From positions 1-64,000 of the forward strand of contig CADCXC010000014.1 of NCBI GenBank assembly GCA_902806595.1: DNA of 64,000 bases. Reading direction: 5' to 3'. This stretch comes from Pyrenopolyporus hunteri. Taxonomy: Eukaryota > Ascomycota > Sordariomycetes > Xylariales > Hypoxylaceae. The position numbers and the translations under genes are program-made. Below are positions 39,684 to 50,248 of the stretch, piece by piece (positions within the stretch are counted from its first letter, which is position 1; each line of letters starts with the position of its first letter). The notes under the pieces were generated by a model, which worked only from the letters and a program-made list of their open reading frames with translations, ran no database searches and was not told the origin of the DNA.

Positions 39684-42020
39684 TTAATCTTTGTCTAATC
39701 GTACAGCAGGACTGTTTTGCACAAAATTCAAGTCTACTTTATGACCTAACAGCTCCCGAATATTCGAGATTCCGTACTTAATCATCGTTGGCCGTTCTAA
39801 TGAAAGACCCCAGCCGTATACTCGCATATCTTTACTATGATGAGTGTTAACATTTATGTATAATTTTAAGCTGTGACCGAGAAATGTTTTATGAAATGAG
39901 AGATATTACTTACGGAAATCCCATTGACTCAAGCATCTCTGGTCGGAACATTCCACTGTTTCCTATTTCGATAAGCTTGCCGAGGCCCTTGTCTGCCACA
40001 TGCAATGAATTAGCATTATCCGCGCGCTGTAAAGAACGGGGACGATGCGGACAGCCTAAAATATACTTACGATAAGAGAAGATTTCCATGCTAGGTTCGG
40101 TGTCTAATCAAACGTCAAAATTTGCTCATTGATATAATAAAAGCGTCTTAGATAGTTTATTTGGGACCTAAGAATATGGTATTGTAGAGGTGATATAAAA
40201 GGGGGAAAGGGGAAAAGGGGTGCTGAAAAGAATCCGGGAAAATTCTTACAAGGGTTATAAGCTGGCTTATACTTTAGATCCGTTATGCCCATCTTGCCAA
40301 AGAAAATGTCCATGAACTAAAGTCGGCAAGTAGTTAGTTCTTGCTTCGTGGCAATTGTGGACAAAGGGGTTTTGTGGCTAACCTCCATAAGGCCACCAAG
40401 AGTTAGGTTTGTATCGGCAATAACGCCCTCAACCTGGTGGAACTCCGCGAGATGCGTCGCGTCAACGCTCTCGTTGCGGAAAACCCGATCGATAGAGAAA
40501 TAGCGTGCTGGTGGTGGGCGGCCGTCAGGGCCCTTCGTCGCCGCTAGCCTATGAAGCATATTCGCACTGATGGCCGTAGTGTGGGTACGTAGGACCAGCC
40601 GCAGCGACTCGTCCCCAGACCAAGGGTAGCGGTAGCCGATCGAGCCATATTTACCATCCTAAAACCACCCCGGATTAGCTTTTCACCTAATATAAGGGGG
40701 ACACAGGTGTCTCTTATAACACGTCGAAAAACGCCTGTCGACGTGTTAGGGCAAATAAATAGAATGAAGCCACTCACTTGGTGAACCGCTTTCACATTTT
40801 CCCAGTAGGCATCGTAATCCTTTTTGTCTTCGGGCGATGTTGGTCGAGGCTTATCGGCTGCTTGAGGATCGGAAATATAGAACTATCATACCATAATGTT
40901 AGATATAGAAAGGAACACGGTAAGGAAACAATGACCTGACACTTAAGGCCTTGAATGAGGCCTCAACCCCTAGGAACTCTCCTGATTCCGTGGAATAATT
41001 TAAAAACTTTTGAGGCATGCTGGTATAATATGAAGGGGGGTTGTAGCATACGGTGTCTTGTAAGTCACGCGCCGGGTGCTGTTGAGGCACGAAAAGGGCG
41101 TCAAAGTTCCAGAAACCAGACTCGACAAACCTGAGGTGGAGGGTTCACGTTAGCTAAGGCATAAGCAAAACACATGCTATGGTAAAGACTTACTTGTCGG
41201 TGGGCATCTCCTCGAACCCCATCTCAAAGAAGATCTGCCGGAATTCAGCGCGAACTTTGTTGAGTGGGTGCAACGCGCCCGACCGTTGGTCAGCTCCTGA
41301 CGCTCTGAAGTTGTAAGGCTTGAATGTGGCTGTTTTCCACGAACCCGTAGCTATCATGTCGGCAGTCAAGTCTGTAGCTTCTTCAGGGATCTTGAGAGCG
41401 AATTTGGGGCCTTTATGAATCTTGAAGCTGATGATCTTCTGCATCTTGATAAGCTTTCGTTTCCTCAAATCGGTTAGCAGTTTGGCGTCCGGGTATGTCC
41501 GCGTCGTCTTGATGGTTTGCATCTGCTCCTTAGTAAGGTCTTGTATTGAGTCCAAGGCGGCTTTGAACTTGCCGTCTACAGATATGCCGGTTGGTTAGCC
41601 TTGCTACACGAGCTCGCCTAGGAAGGTGTCTATTTACGTACCCTTCGTCTTCGATATCCACTTCTCCTTGAACGCCTTTCCCTGCCCAATCTTGACAACG
41701 TTCTTGTCACCAATGGCCTTCTCTAGGTCCTGCAATGTCAGGCCATCGATGGAAGAGCGTAACGCGTCGAATACTCGGGCTTCATGGCTACCGTTAGCAG
41801 CGATCTGCTCACCCTCAGGCTCCAATATAGCTTCTTCCCGTTCTATCGTATCGTAGGCAACCATATCACGGGAAGCCAACCTATCCAGGGCGGCCTTTAG
41901 TTCGGTAAAGCTCGCACCTGGAAAGGCTTCTGATGAGAGGAGCGGCGAAGACTTGTCGAGGGACTCAAGGATGCGGCTGGCGAGATCCCCAGAAGGGGAA
42001 GTCACGGTTGAGGACGCCAT
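39684..42020 (-). CDS. FRS2: Cytosolic phenylalanyl-tRNA synthetase alpha subunit
   Basis: This gene encodes the catalytic alpha chain of the alpha2-beta2 enzyme that charges tRNA-Phe in the cytosol. Nine exons join in frame: 42020-41642, 41575-41194, 41130-41052, 40882-40778, 40658-40383, 40316-40250, 40103-40071, 39992-39914, 39834-39684, giving 516 residues (yeast Frs2 is of similar size). The N-terminal third is the winged-helix tRNA-binding region. The class II core follows, with LRTHTTAISANML near residue 340, motif 2 (FRNE, 375-378), the KPAYNPYTEPSMEIFSYH segment and motif 3 (GWGLSLERPTM, 474-484). The ATG at 42,020 is the first in frame; a few in-frame codons precede it without another ATG. 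Introns are 63-169 bp. It is divergent from CTP synthase across 636 bp. Its stop codon lies only about 140 bp from the RIP-mutated block, yet the C-terminus is intact. Confidence 0.95.
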
Positions 42021-42656
42021 GCGCAACGAATGGGGGGTTTATTTACGGGGTTTCCCTCATAGGACTTCTCTAACTGAAGATGAGGTATAAATATTTTGAG
42101 GCCGCTAATGGCTAAATGTAGCTGTTGAGAGCTTGAGTCATACTCAGCAACAGAATCATTACGAATTGAATTGGGCTGGAGGGTTTAAAGTGTACCCCTC
42201 CCCCTCCCCCTCCCCCCACTAAAGAAGACAAGGGTTTTTACCTTTGCCCCACTAATTAGGTAAGACGCCTAGACTTAGTTTTCAGTACTGTATAGGTACG
42301 TGCCCAAATGCACGTAACCTTTTGACCGCCTTCCTAATAGAATCGTTTCCAGGGAAGAAAAAAAAAAAAATCTAAAAAATAAAGTTATCTTATCCCATTG
42401 GTGGGGTACTTCACTGGAAGTGAGAGCTCGATCAACAAATACCACATTAAACTTTTTATTGCTTCTTTTCTTACTCGCCCAGGTTCCGTCTCCTCGAAAG
42501 GCCGATTCGTCTCAGAACCATCGTACTTCCCCCAATTTTCGTCTTGTGTCCTAGATTACATTAACTCGTCGGTCTCGTCGCGGAGGTGGCTTTATCATAA
42601 CCGGCACGGGCGCTGTACGTCTACGTTCTTTTAAGCTTCCGTGCCAAGTTATCAAA
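42021..42656. promoter_or_regulatory. Divergent promoter region FRS2 / CTP synthase
   Basis: 636 bp lie between the two start codons. It holds a pyrimidine run of repeated CCCCCT units at 42,195-42,218 and an A13 run at 42,358-42,370. Runs of this kind exclude nucleosomes in fungal promoters, which would suit a shared promoter of two growth-related genes; that role is inferred. No TATA box or recognised factor site was identified. Confidence 0.5.
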
Positions 42657-45304
42657 ATGAAGTACGTCTTGGTCAGCGGCGGTGTCATCAGTGGCATCGG
42701 AAAAGGTATTTATATTTCCTCCTATGCGGATTCTTTTTTCCATATATAATTGCATCGTTTTATTGCTTCGAGCGACCATGGACTGAAGGGCTCATCTGGT
42801 AGTCGAGTTAACTTTAGAACGGCGGGACGGATAACTACGTAACATCTATTTCAGACTCTTCAATCACTAACAAGGTCTTTCATAGGCATAATTGGTATGA
42901 TATAGAGAAATCACTCTATCGTATATCTGACTGTACTGACTTTTACGAGCCTCTTCGTCCGGGCTTCTGCTCAAGACTACCGGTCTGAAGGTAACTGTAT
43001 GGAAAATTTCTCCTTCCATGCGGCTTAGCGATTCTCTACTAACCTCGTTGGCCCCAGGCGATCAAGATTGATCCGTATCTGAATGTGGATGCTGGCACGC
43101 TAGGACCCCTTGAGTAGGTGAGGCGCCTTAGGTTGTGTGTAGATTGCAGCACTAACGGTAATGGTTGGGTCAAGACACGGAGAATGTTTCGTCTTAAAGG
43201 TATCCCGCCTCGCTCTTCTCATTGTAGCATCGCCGTCTCGCTAACTCATGTCAGGATGGAGGCGAGTCTGACCTTGATCTCGGAAACTACGAGCGCTACC
43301 TCAACCTCAACCTCACCCATGAGAACAACATCACGACTGGCAAGATATACAAGTCCGTCACACCTTTCTAAGGTTTCTATCTTACCCTATACTAACACTG
43401 TAGGTAATCTAAGGGCTGTGATCGAACGTGAACGGAAAGGTGATTACATAGGTCGTACCGTCCAGGTGGTACCTCATATTACGGACGCCATCCAGGACTG
43501 GATTCAGCGTGTAGCGAAAATACCCGTCGACGATAGTAGCGAGGAGCCTGATGTCTGCATTAGTATGTGTAACTTACTCTCTCTTTCTCTCTAATGAATT
43601 TATCGAGAGCTAACTTGTATCGCTTTTCAGTTGAACTAGTATGTTCTCAAATGGCTTCTGCCATCAACTAGGCCCTTGGCCCTATTCGGAATTCGGCCTT
43701 TACTTTTGGCTTCATGATCTAACCTATACTCTTTAGGGCGGAACTGTCGGCGATATTGAGAGTATGCCATTCGTCGAGGCGTTAACTCAATTCCGTTACA
43801 AAGTTGGCAAAGGAAACTTGGTCAATATACATGTCTCTTACGTGCCCGTTATCCACGGCGAAGAGAAAACTAAGCCTACGCAGCACGCCATCAAGCAGAT
43901 GCGAAGCGCCGGTTTAATACCAGACCTTGTTCGTACTTACATGAAACCCCGCAAAACTAGCAGCTAAAAGCCGTTGTAGATTGCCTGCCGCTGCGAGCGC
44001 GCCCTTGATGAGGTTACGACGCAGAAGATTGCTCGAAGCTGTCAAGTCGAGTTCCAGCAGGTTGTTACCGTCCGAGATATAGAAACAATCTATCAAGTAC
44101 CACTCCTTCTTGAGGAACAAGGCTTACTTGCTCGTCTACGCGAGGCCTTGATGCTGGACCAACTGTCACTACCTCCAGCAATGGTTAATAGGGGTGCAGA
44201 CCTATGGCAGCTCTGGAAGAAAACTGTTGTGTCAAAGCCATACCTGGAGCCGGTAACAATTGCATTAGTTGGAAAATACATCGCTCTTCCCGATAGTAGG
44301 TATTCCCCAACCTAAGCACCCACACAGTAAAGATAACACGGAATATTCTAGGCTATCTCTCCGTGATCAAGGCCCTGGAGCATTCGGCTATGCGATGCAA
44401 TCGCAAGCTGAACCTGTGCTGGATCGATGCCGAGCACCTGGAAGACACAACTTTACAGAGCGATCCTACCACATATCACAAGGCTTGGTCGCAACTTACT
44501 GTTGCTTCAGGTTGTACGTAAATCACCGTCTTTGTTACGCCTCCTGCAGCATTCGAAAGAACTTTCGTGTTGCTGGACTGATAATGGCTCCTTGGGATAT
44601 GACTTATATATCTTCCTGACCGCCTTTCGAAGCGCTGTGGGCTGATTCTCATTGCAGGTATTTGCCCGGGTGGATTCGGTGATAGAGGTGTACCCGGAAT
44701 GGTCAAGGCGGCGAAATGGGCCCGCGAGTGCAAAGTTCCCTACCTTGGGATTTGTCTAGGAATGCAAGTTGCCGTCATCGAGGCTGCGCAGAATCTATGT
44801 GGCTACAAGAACGCCACCTCAGAAGAGTTTGATGCTCACGCCGAACACCGGGTTGTGATTTTTATGCCAGAAGGGTCAAAAGAGATTATGGGCGGCACAA
44901 TGCGACTCGGTACGAAGACGACCTATTTCCAAGCCGGCAGTGAATGGAGTAAGCTTCGGGCCTTGTACGGTGACGTGAGTGTCATGGAAGAGCGACACCG
45001 GCATCGATACGAAGTCAACCCTGACTACATCGAAGAGCTTGAGAAGGTTGGGCTTAATTTCATTGGCAGGGATGAAACAGGCAAACGTATGGAAGTGGTT
45101 GAGCTGAAGAATCATCCGTTCTTCGTTGGGGTCCAAGCCCACCCCGAGTTTACCTCGCGCGTTCTTGCTCCGTCGCCCACGTACCTCGGGTTTGTGGCTG
45201 CCAGCATAGGTTGCCTTGACCAGGTCATCCAGGAGATACGGCAGCAGAAGAAGCAAACCAATGGACTAGTAGTTAATGGCACGGACGAGAGCATCCATTT
45301 CTGA
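42657..45304 (+). CDS. URA7: CTP synthase (UTP to CTP, glutamine-hydrolysing)
   Basis: The enzyme makes CTP from UTP with ATP and glutamine, the last step of pyrimidine nucleotide synthesis. Twelve exons join in frame to 584 residues: 42657-42705, 42886-42894, 42950-42996, 43058-43113, 43175-43199, 43255-43352, 43414-43562, 43631-43638, 43737-43928, 43980-44295, 44352-44510, 44658-45304. The N-terminal amidoligase domain starts MKYVLVSGGVISGIGKG and contains IDPYLNVDAGT. The C-terminal class I glutaminase domain has the nucleophile Cys402 (GICLGMQ) and the His531/Glu533 pair (HPEF). Two exons are only 9 and 8 nt. The intron after 43,352 needs an unusual GTCCGT donor. The segment read as GECFVLKDGGES differs from the usual GEVFVL(D/N)DGGE at two places. 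Start and stop agree with family length. Confidence 0.93.
42886..42894 (+). other. 9-nt microexon of CTP synthase
   Basis: The nine bases GCATAATTG, between acceptor CATAG and donor GTATGA, are needed to continue ...GIGKG with II and the first base of the next Ala codon. Without them the conserved GKGIIASS segment cannot be assembled in frame. Confidence 0.8.
43631..43638 (+). other. 8-nt microexon of CTP synthase
   Basis: The eight bases TTGAACTA lie between acceptor TTTTCAG and donor GTATGT. They supply IEL in the conserved CI-IELGGTVGDIE segment: ATT A, then TT GAA CTA, then GGC GGA. Skipping them shifts the frame. Confidence 0.8.
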
Positions 45305-45887
45305 CGTTACGGATGATACAGGAGGTGGGGCGAATTTTTCTCTTTCTGTATTGGCAATGAGCAACATGGGTAAAGGTTAGGCCCAGGTATGCATATATGT
45401 TCCTAGGGAGTTAGGTTTAGAGAGAAGAGAGAAAAAGACTGATTTCATTTGCTTTTCATTTATGGGATTAGGGACCGGATTCAAGAGTCACCTAAACCTT
45501 ATAGCTTTGCGCTTAATAAAGATTATATTCGCTATTAGAACCGTTGATTTAAATATCTTTTCTATGTTAAGTTCTTTAAATAAAGGTTATCAGGGGCTAA
45601 GAGGGGGTATAAACACGGTACAGTACATATTACCTCCTCCCTAAATACCTAGCGTGGAGGAGTACAATATAAAACGCCCCCGCATTTGCCTAGGTAGGTA
45701 TAGGTACCTACCTATCCACTTAGATTTCCTTGGGTTCGATAGGAAGGTGAAGGTACCTGATACCTGGGTAGGTTACGTAGTACCTGATTTATTCCTAGTA
45801 ATTTCACGTTCGTTCGATTGCGGCTTGATATTTTAATTCCGCATACCTTTCAGGAATAACTCTTAGAATCGGGTATAGGGATGTAAA
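45305..45887. other. Intergenic region, CTP synthase to prefoldin gene
   Basis: 583 bp without a supported gene. It contains palindromic CCTAGGTAGGTA/GGTACCTACC-type motifs at about 45,685-45,780, the same family as in the other gene-island spacers. The short reading frames here are not conserved-looking. Confidence 0.6.
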
Positions 45888-46659
45888 ATGGCTAGCGGCG
45901 GCAACGAAACCAGTAGGTCTCCTCCTACCACCGACACATATATACATGTTCTTATATTTCATATTTCGTATACATCTCTCTAATGCTGACGTTCCTTGAC
46001 TGAATAGTCAACCTCGATAGCCTCAGCGCGCAGCAGCTTAGCCAGGTGAAGAAGCAGCTCGACGAAGAACTCGAGCATCTCACATCGTCTTTCACCCAGT
46101 TACATGCTGCCCAGTCCAAATTTCGGGAGTGTCTCCGCTGCGTCCAGGACAAGAACAAGTCGCCTACTCTTCGAGGTACGTCCGCTGCTCTCTCTGCGCT
46201 TGGCGACATGAAAAAACGAGCTGGTGAGCTAAGCGGAAGCAGGCAATAGCTCAATTCTCGTCCCACTTACCAACTCCCTCTATGTCCGAGGGACTCTGTC
46301 CAGTGCGTCTCACGTCATAGTGGACGTTGGGACCGGCTTCTACGTCGAAAAGGTAACAGCTCATGTCCTACGGGTATGGTAGGTAGACGTGGAAACGTTA
46401 ACTTGGGCATATCAGGATGTCAAATCTGCTGCGAATTTTTATGAGAATAAGGTAGGCGAGCTTGGAGCTAGTATCAAGGACCTCGAGACAATAGTACAAG
46501 CCAAAACCAACAACGTCCGGGTCGTCGAAGAAGGTATCATTCTATCACCCACGCACCATCACTTGGTGTTTTTCTTGTTATGAGTGGCTGACTGTGTGTT
46601 TGCTATTAGTCTTGAGGCAGAAGGTGGTCGGTGAAACCCAGCAAATAGCACCATCATAG
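45888..46659 (+). CDS. GIM5: Prefoldin alpha-type subunit (subunit 5)
   Basis: Prefoldin is the cytosolic hexamer that hands nascent actin and tubulin to the CCT chaperonin; this is one of its two alpha-class subunits. Five exons (45888-45912, 46008-46175, 46243-46352, 46383-46533, 46610-46659) give 167 residues. The N-terminal helix contains LSAQQLAQVKKQLDEELEHL. The central beta-hairpin region is SILVPLTNSLYVRGTL with VDVGTGFYVEK, and the C-terminal coiled coil ends EEVLRQKVVG. This order is diagnostic for subunit 5 rather than the beta class. The acceptor of exon 4 was placed at 46,382 to keep frame. The intron before it is only 30 bp, too short for normal splicing, so that junction is the weakest part of the model: a few residues around KVDVETL may be wrong, or the boundary may hold a sequence change. 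Confidence 0.88.
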
Positions 46660-46803
46660 AAAGCAAGGAGCTGCGAATTATCCACGATGGACCTTAGTGC
46701 TTAGTATCAGACCTCCAACGTCGAATGAATTATCAACACTCTTTGTTTTAATATGTTCTTCGTAGTACAGCCCCGTGGGCTAAACCTAGGCAGGTAGTTA
46801 TAC

Positions 46804-48847
46804 CTAGAACAAGGGACCGATGGTATCACGAATGTCCCTCATTACTTGTAAGAAATCGACAACCCTGTCAATGCCTTTGGCTGTTACGCTAGCAGTCCTC
46901 CCTCCGAGTAAATGCTGAAGCTCGTCACCCCAGATATTTCCAGTGACGTCGTCTTCATTATCCCAGGTCTCCCCAAGTATGCTGATCCCAAAATCAGTCG
47001 TCGGCACCTTCTCTGCTGTCATGGCAGAGATGCTACTCCATCGACGGTTGATTGAGATCTGAACGATGTATGATGTCGCCTTCCACCTGAACTGGTATAT
47101 AGTCTTGACTACAACGTGTCTGATTTTGGCCTCTATTGAACTAACGCGATCAAGTTCCACACGTGGATAGACGTTGAAGTCATGAGGCTGGTTTGTGTTT
47201 GGCAACTTGGCGGTGCCGGATCTCAAGTACTGGGTAACGTCTGGATATGTTTTGGCCCCTTTGTCCTCGTTGACGCTCTCTATTTTCCAGTCTAGATTCC
47301 TAGTAGCGTCGTTAGGTTGCCCTGAAATTTTGATACGAGGTTCCCTGGGCCGTAATACTTACTTTCCGAGACTTAGATTGATAATATCGAGTTCAGCAGA
47401 GTTAATCTCTACTGGACTTGCAGTAACCTGATATAGTTGGCAAGTGGCGGCGCCTCTCGAGATTCCACCGGTCCTTTTTTTGATAGGTACATCGAACTTG
47501 GTCTGCTGAGAGTGTAGCTCTAGGGCATATTCCGGGAGGACATGCGCCAATGAGGTTATACGGCCACTAGTAGGTTCGAACGGACTCTCTGGGGTATTTC
47601 TGACGAAGTCTAGAACCTTTCGGGCAAGCGTTTCGTCGCCAAGCCTACTCAACTATTAGTTTGGCTGAACCAACTTTACACCCATGTTAGAGGTTCAGGT
47701 GCTCACGAAGTCTTGAACCACGTGGAAGCGCGAGGATTCTTCATCATGGCGTGAAAATCGTGGTACCCGTAGGCCTTTTTGCCCAGCGGATATGTTCGTA
47801 ACATGCATTGGCCTAGATGCACTCTTAGCGTCAATGACAAGGGAAGGCGACCGGCTTTCTTCAGAGCCTTATAGACACGATTGCTCAGCCTCGATGTGTA
47901 CTCCTGAGTGGTTTCTGGAAACTGCAAGCTGGTAACAGCACCTTGCCCGGACTGTAACTTTGGTCGTACATCGCCCGTCGAGGGGTCGATGTCCAAGACG
48001 ACCCAGGAGGTGCTGTTTACGTGGGCTGGCGGCTCCTGGAAAACCCCTGGCCCTTGGATTGGCTCATTATACATGAAGTCCTCAGCTACATCTTGCGCTG
48101 CGCTGATAAGCTGAGTGATGTTTTTGGTAGGAGCGATCATTTTCACGTATGATCCTTTGTAGGTCCTACAAAGTTCCACCTTGCCATTGCTGCTTGCCCG
48201 ATCTAGCTCCTTGTACGCGGCCTCAATCACACCGGAAGCTAAATCTGGGGCATGTGAGATAATCAGATTGGCCTGTGAAGGTGGAAAGAGAAAAAGAAAG
48301 ATTCATGTTAGCTAATATCGCTAGTGCGATAGGATAGGACCGAGCCGTCAACATAGCCACGCACCTGGACTTCCTGACTAGTGTGGGCACTGTCACTAGC
48401 ATTTCTTGATGCGTTAAGTACGATGGCGCCTGTCTGTGTCACTGACTGAGTAGAGGTAGTAGCGAGTTGTTCGTGAGGCGAAGTCTGGTTTGCGCGATGG
48501 ATTTGGACCTGGCCCCTGTTGTCAACCATGTTACGGGCTGTAGGTACACCGCATATACCAGAAGCATGGCGACTCGTCTCTTGCCGATGTGCGGTCGTTT
48601 GAGGTTGGACTGGCATGGTAAGAAGTGAGTACGCGTCGGCGGCTAGAACGGGGCAGCCTCGAAGCACAGCCTCGCCATTATCTGATCCTTCAAGGAGCAG
48701 GTCTGTCGAGGATGGCATATTACTCTTGGAGTTGCCCTCGGACGGCCCAGAGTCACTGAAGTAAAGTGAGAAGCGGGTTAGTCTCATTTAAGAGTGATTT
48801 ACTCTTAAGATTGGACGCTGGACATACATGTCTATCAGGAGTTCCAT
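46804..48847 (-). CDS. Uncharacterised fungal protein (possibly DUF7905 family)
   Basis: Five exons (48847-48828, 48755-48365, 48272-47707, 47644-47363, 47299-46804) join in frame to 584 residues. The first exon codes only MELLID plus part of a codon. Residues up to about 135 are Ser/Thr/Gln-rich and look disordered. The middle (from ANLIISHAPDLA) is folded in appearance, with landmarks TYKGSYVKMIAPTKNITQL, GPGVFQEPPAH, LRVHLGQCMLRTYP and KNPRASTWFKTSLGDE. The last third contains IKTKYQFRW-like and NRRWSSISAMTAEKVP segments and ends in GPLF. From memory this resembles the fungal family annotated DUF7905; this is unverified. No membrane segment or signal peptide is seen. It converges on the prefoldin gene with a 144-bp gap and diverges from ORC1. 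Confidence 0.72.
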
Positions 48848-50248
48848 GACAGCGATGATGATTGGGTTGGCACTGTACTCGTAAGACGAGGCTACGTTAA
48901 GTAAATGATAAAAAAAAAATATGAGGTAGGTATGAATTATGGCTTCGAATCGTCCGGGGGCAAAGACGAAGAGAGAGAGAGGTATGATCGTGAATGCGTG
49001 TATGGGTACCTATGAAGGGAGATTTGAAGCAATGTTTGAGCTCCGGGACGGGGCTCTCACGACTACGGTACCTGGGTACGCAGGTAGGTACCTAGGTATT
49101 TTCAACTTATGTTTTAATCGGAATCAGAACAAAGCAACGTGATTAGATCAATGTTTTAAATAGGTACGGTAACTACCTTCCTACCTGGTCCTGCCTGGTC
49201 CTACCTGATGCCTACCTGCCTTAGGTACATGTATCTAAGGTACGTGTAGTACTTATAGGTGCAATGTTAACAACCGGGCAGCATACCTGCCTACATGTAT
49301 GGAACTTAACTACCTAGGTAGGTACATATACCAGTTCAAGGCTGGGTATTTCTCTCGTACAAGTGGCACCTGATATATACCCTACCTACATGTATGTAGC
49401 TATCTACGCAGTGTGGGGGTGAAGGTATATGTATGTAGATTGCCTACATACATGTATGCGAGCGCTTAAGGAATCTCGAGGCACGCTGTTACCAAACCAC
49501 CAATCCTTACTTGATTATAACGGTATAAAGCTGTCTGATTACGCCTTAGACACCTCAGGTGCCGGGCGCCTAGGTACCCTATAATTGCTATAACTACCTG
49601 CCTATGATTTATATGTACATTTCCCTTCTTGGCTCGTATTTGCCTTGGTACTTGCTATTACCTACATGTAGGCAATTAAGGGTCCCTAGGTCGGTGACTG
49701 CCTTTCTAGAGGTATACGTGGGTGGGTACATGTATATGCTAACATTCTAGAAGGTGCAGCAAGGTGCTAAACGCTTGAAGAGACTTATATGGGTGGCTCT
49801 TGTCTCATATGTGACTGAAAATGGTGGGAATTTAATGTTCTAATCTGATATACCCACATACATACCTAGGTACTTATACACCTGGAGCATAGGATACCTA
49901 TCATCGCTTATGGCTGGTACCTTACCTTAGCAGATGCTATTGAGGTAGTCACCCATTGACGTTGCGGAAAGCGCGGATTACCTAAGCTTAGCAAGACTCA
50001 CGTGAGTTCGCGTATTTCAATTTACGCGACAGCCCGCGTCCGTCCGTGTGACCGTGATACCTACCTACTCATTAAGCACCTTTAGACGACATACCGGCTT
50101 TCTCCTTTTCTATCATCCATGCCAAGAAATTTGGACGGGCTTGATTTAATTTCTTATCTACTTACCTACCTAGGTAGGTAACCTGCGGCTTTTCTAACAC
50201 ATATTGGCATTTGACTAATTCCTCGTATTGTAACTAACTGCTGAGTTG
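48848..50248. promoter_or_regulatory. Divergent spacer upstream of ORC1, palindrome-rich
   Basis: 1.4 kb between divergent start codons with no supported gene. It is crowded with CCTAGGTAGGTA, GGTACCTACC and ACATGTA motifs (about 49,060-49,100, 49,180-49,440, 49,560-49,740, 49,850-49,930). A perfect 20-bp palindrome lies at 50,162-50,181. The clusters could be binding sites, structured-DNA sites or remnants of amplified short repeats; the sequence does not decide. Confidence 0.55.
50162..50181. promoter_or_regulatory. Perfect 20-bp palindrome upstream of ORC1
   Basis: TTACCTACCTAGGTAGGTAA equals its own reverse complement and ends 67 bp before the ORC1 start codon. Its function is unknown; dimeric factor binding is one possibility. 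Confidence 0.6.

Noticed and set aside
42398..42634. 78-codon frame just upstream of the CTP synthase start
   Set aside because: It lies in the promoter/leader, has no family resemblance, and is not needed to complete the N-terminus, which starts at the canonical MKYVLVSGG.
45685..45780. Telomere-like repeat tract
   Set aside because: The units are CCTAGGTAGGTA-type palindromes, not TTAGGG.
48939..49142. 67-codon reading frame upstream of the uncharacterised gene
   Set aside because: It begins in promoter-like DNA, ends in the palindromic motif zone, and is unlike any family I know.
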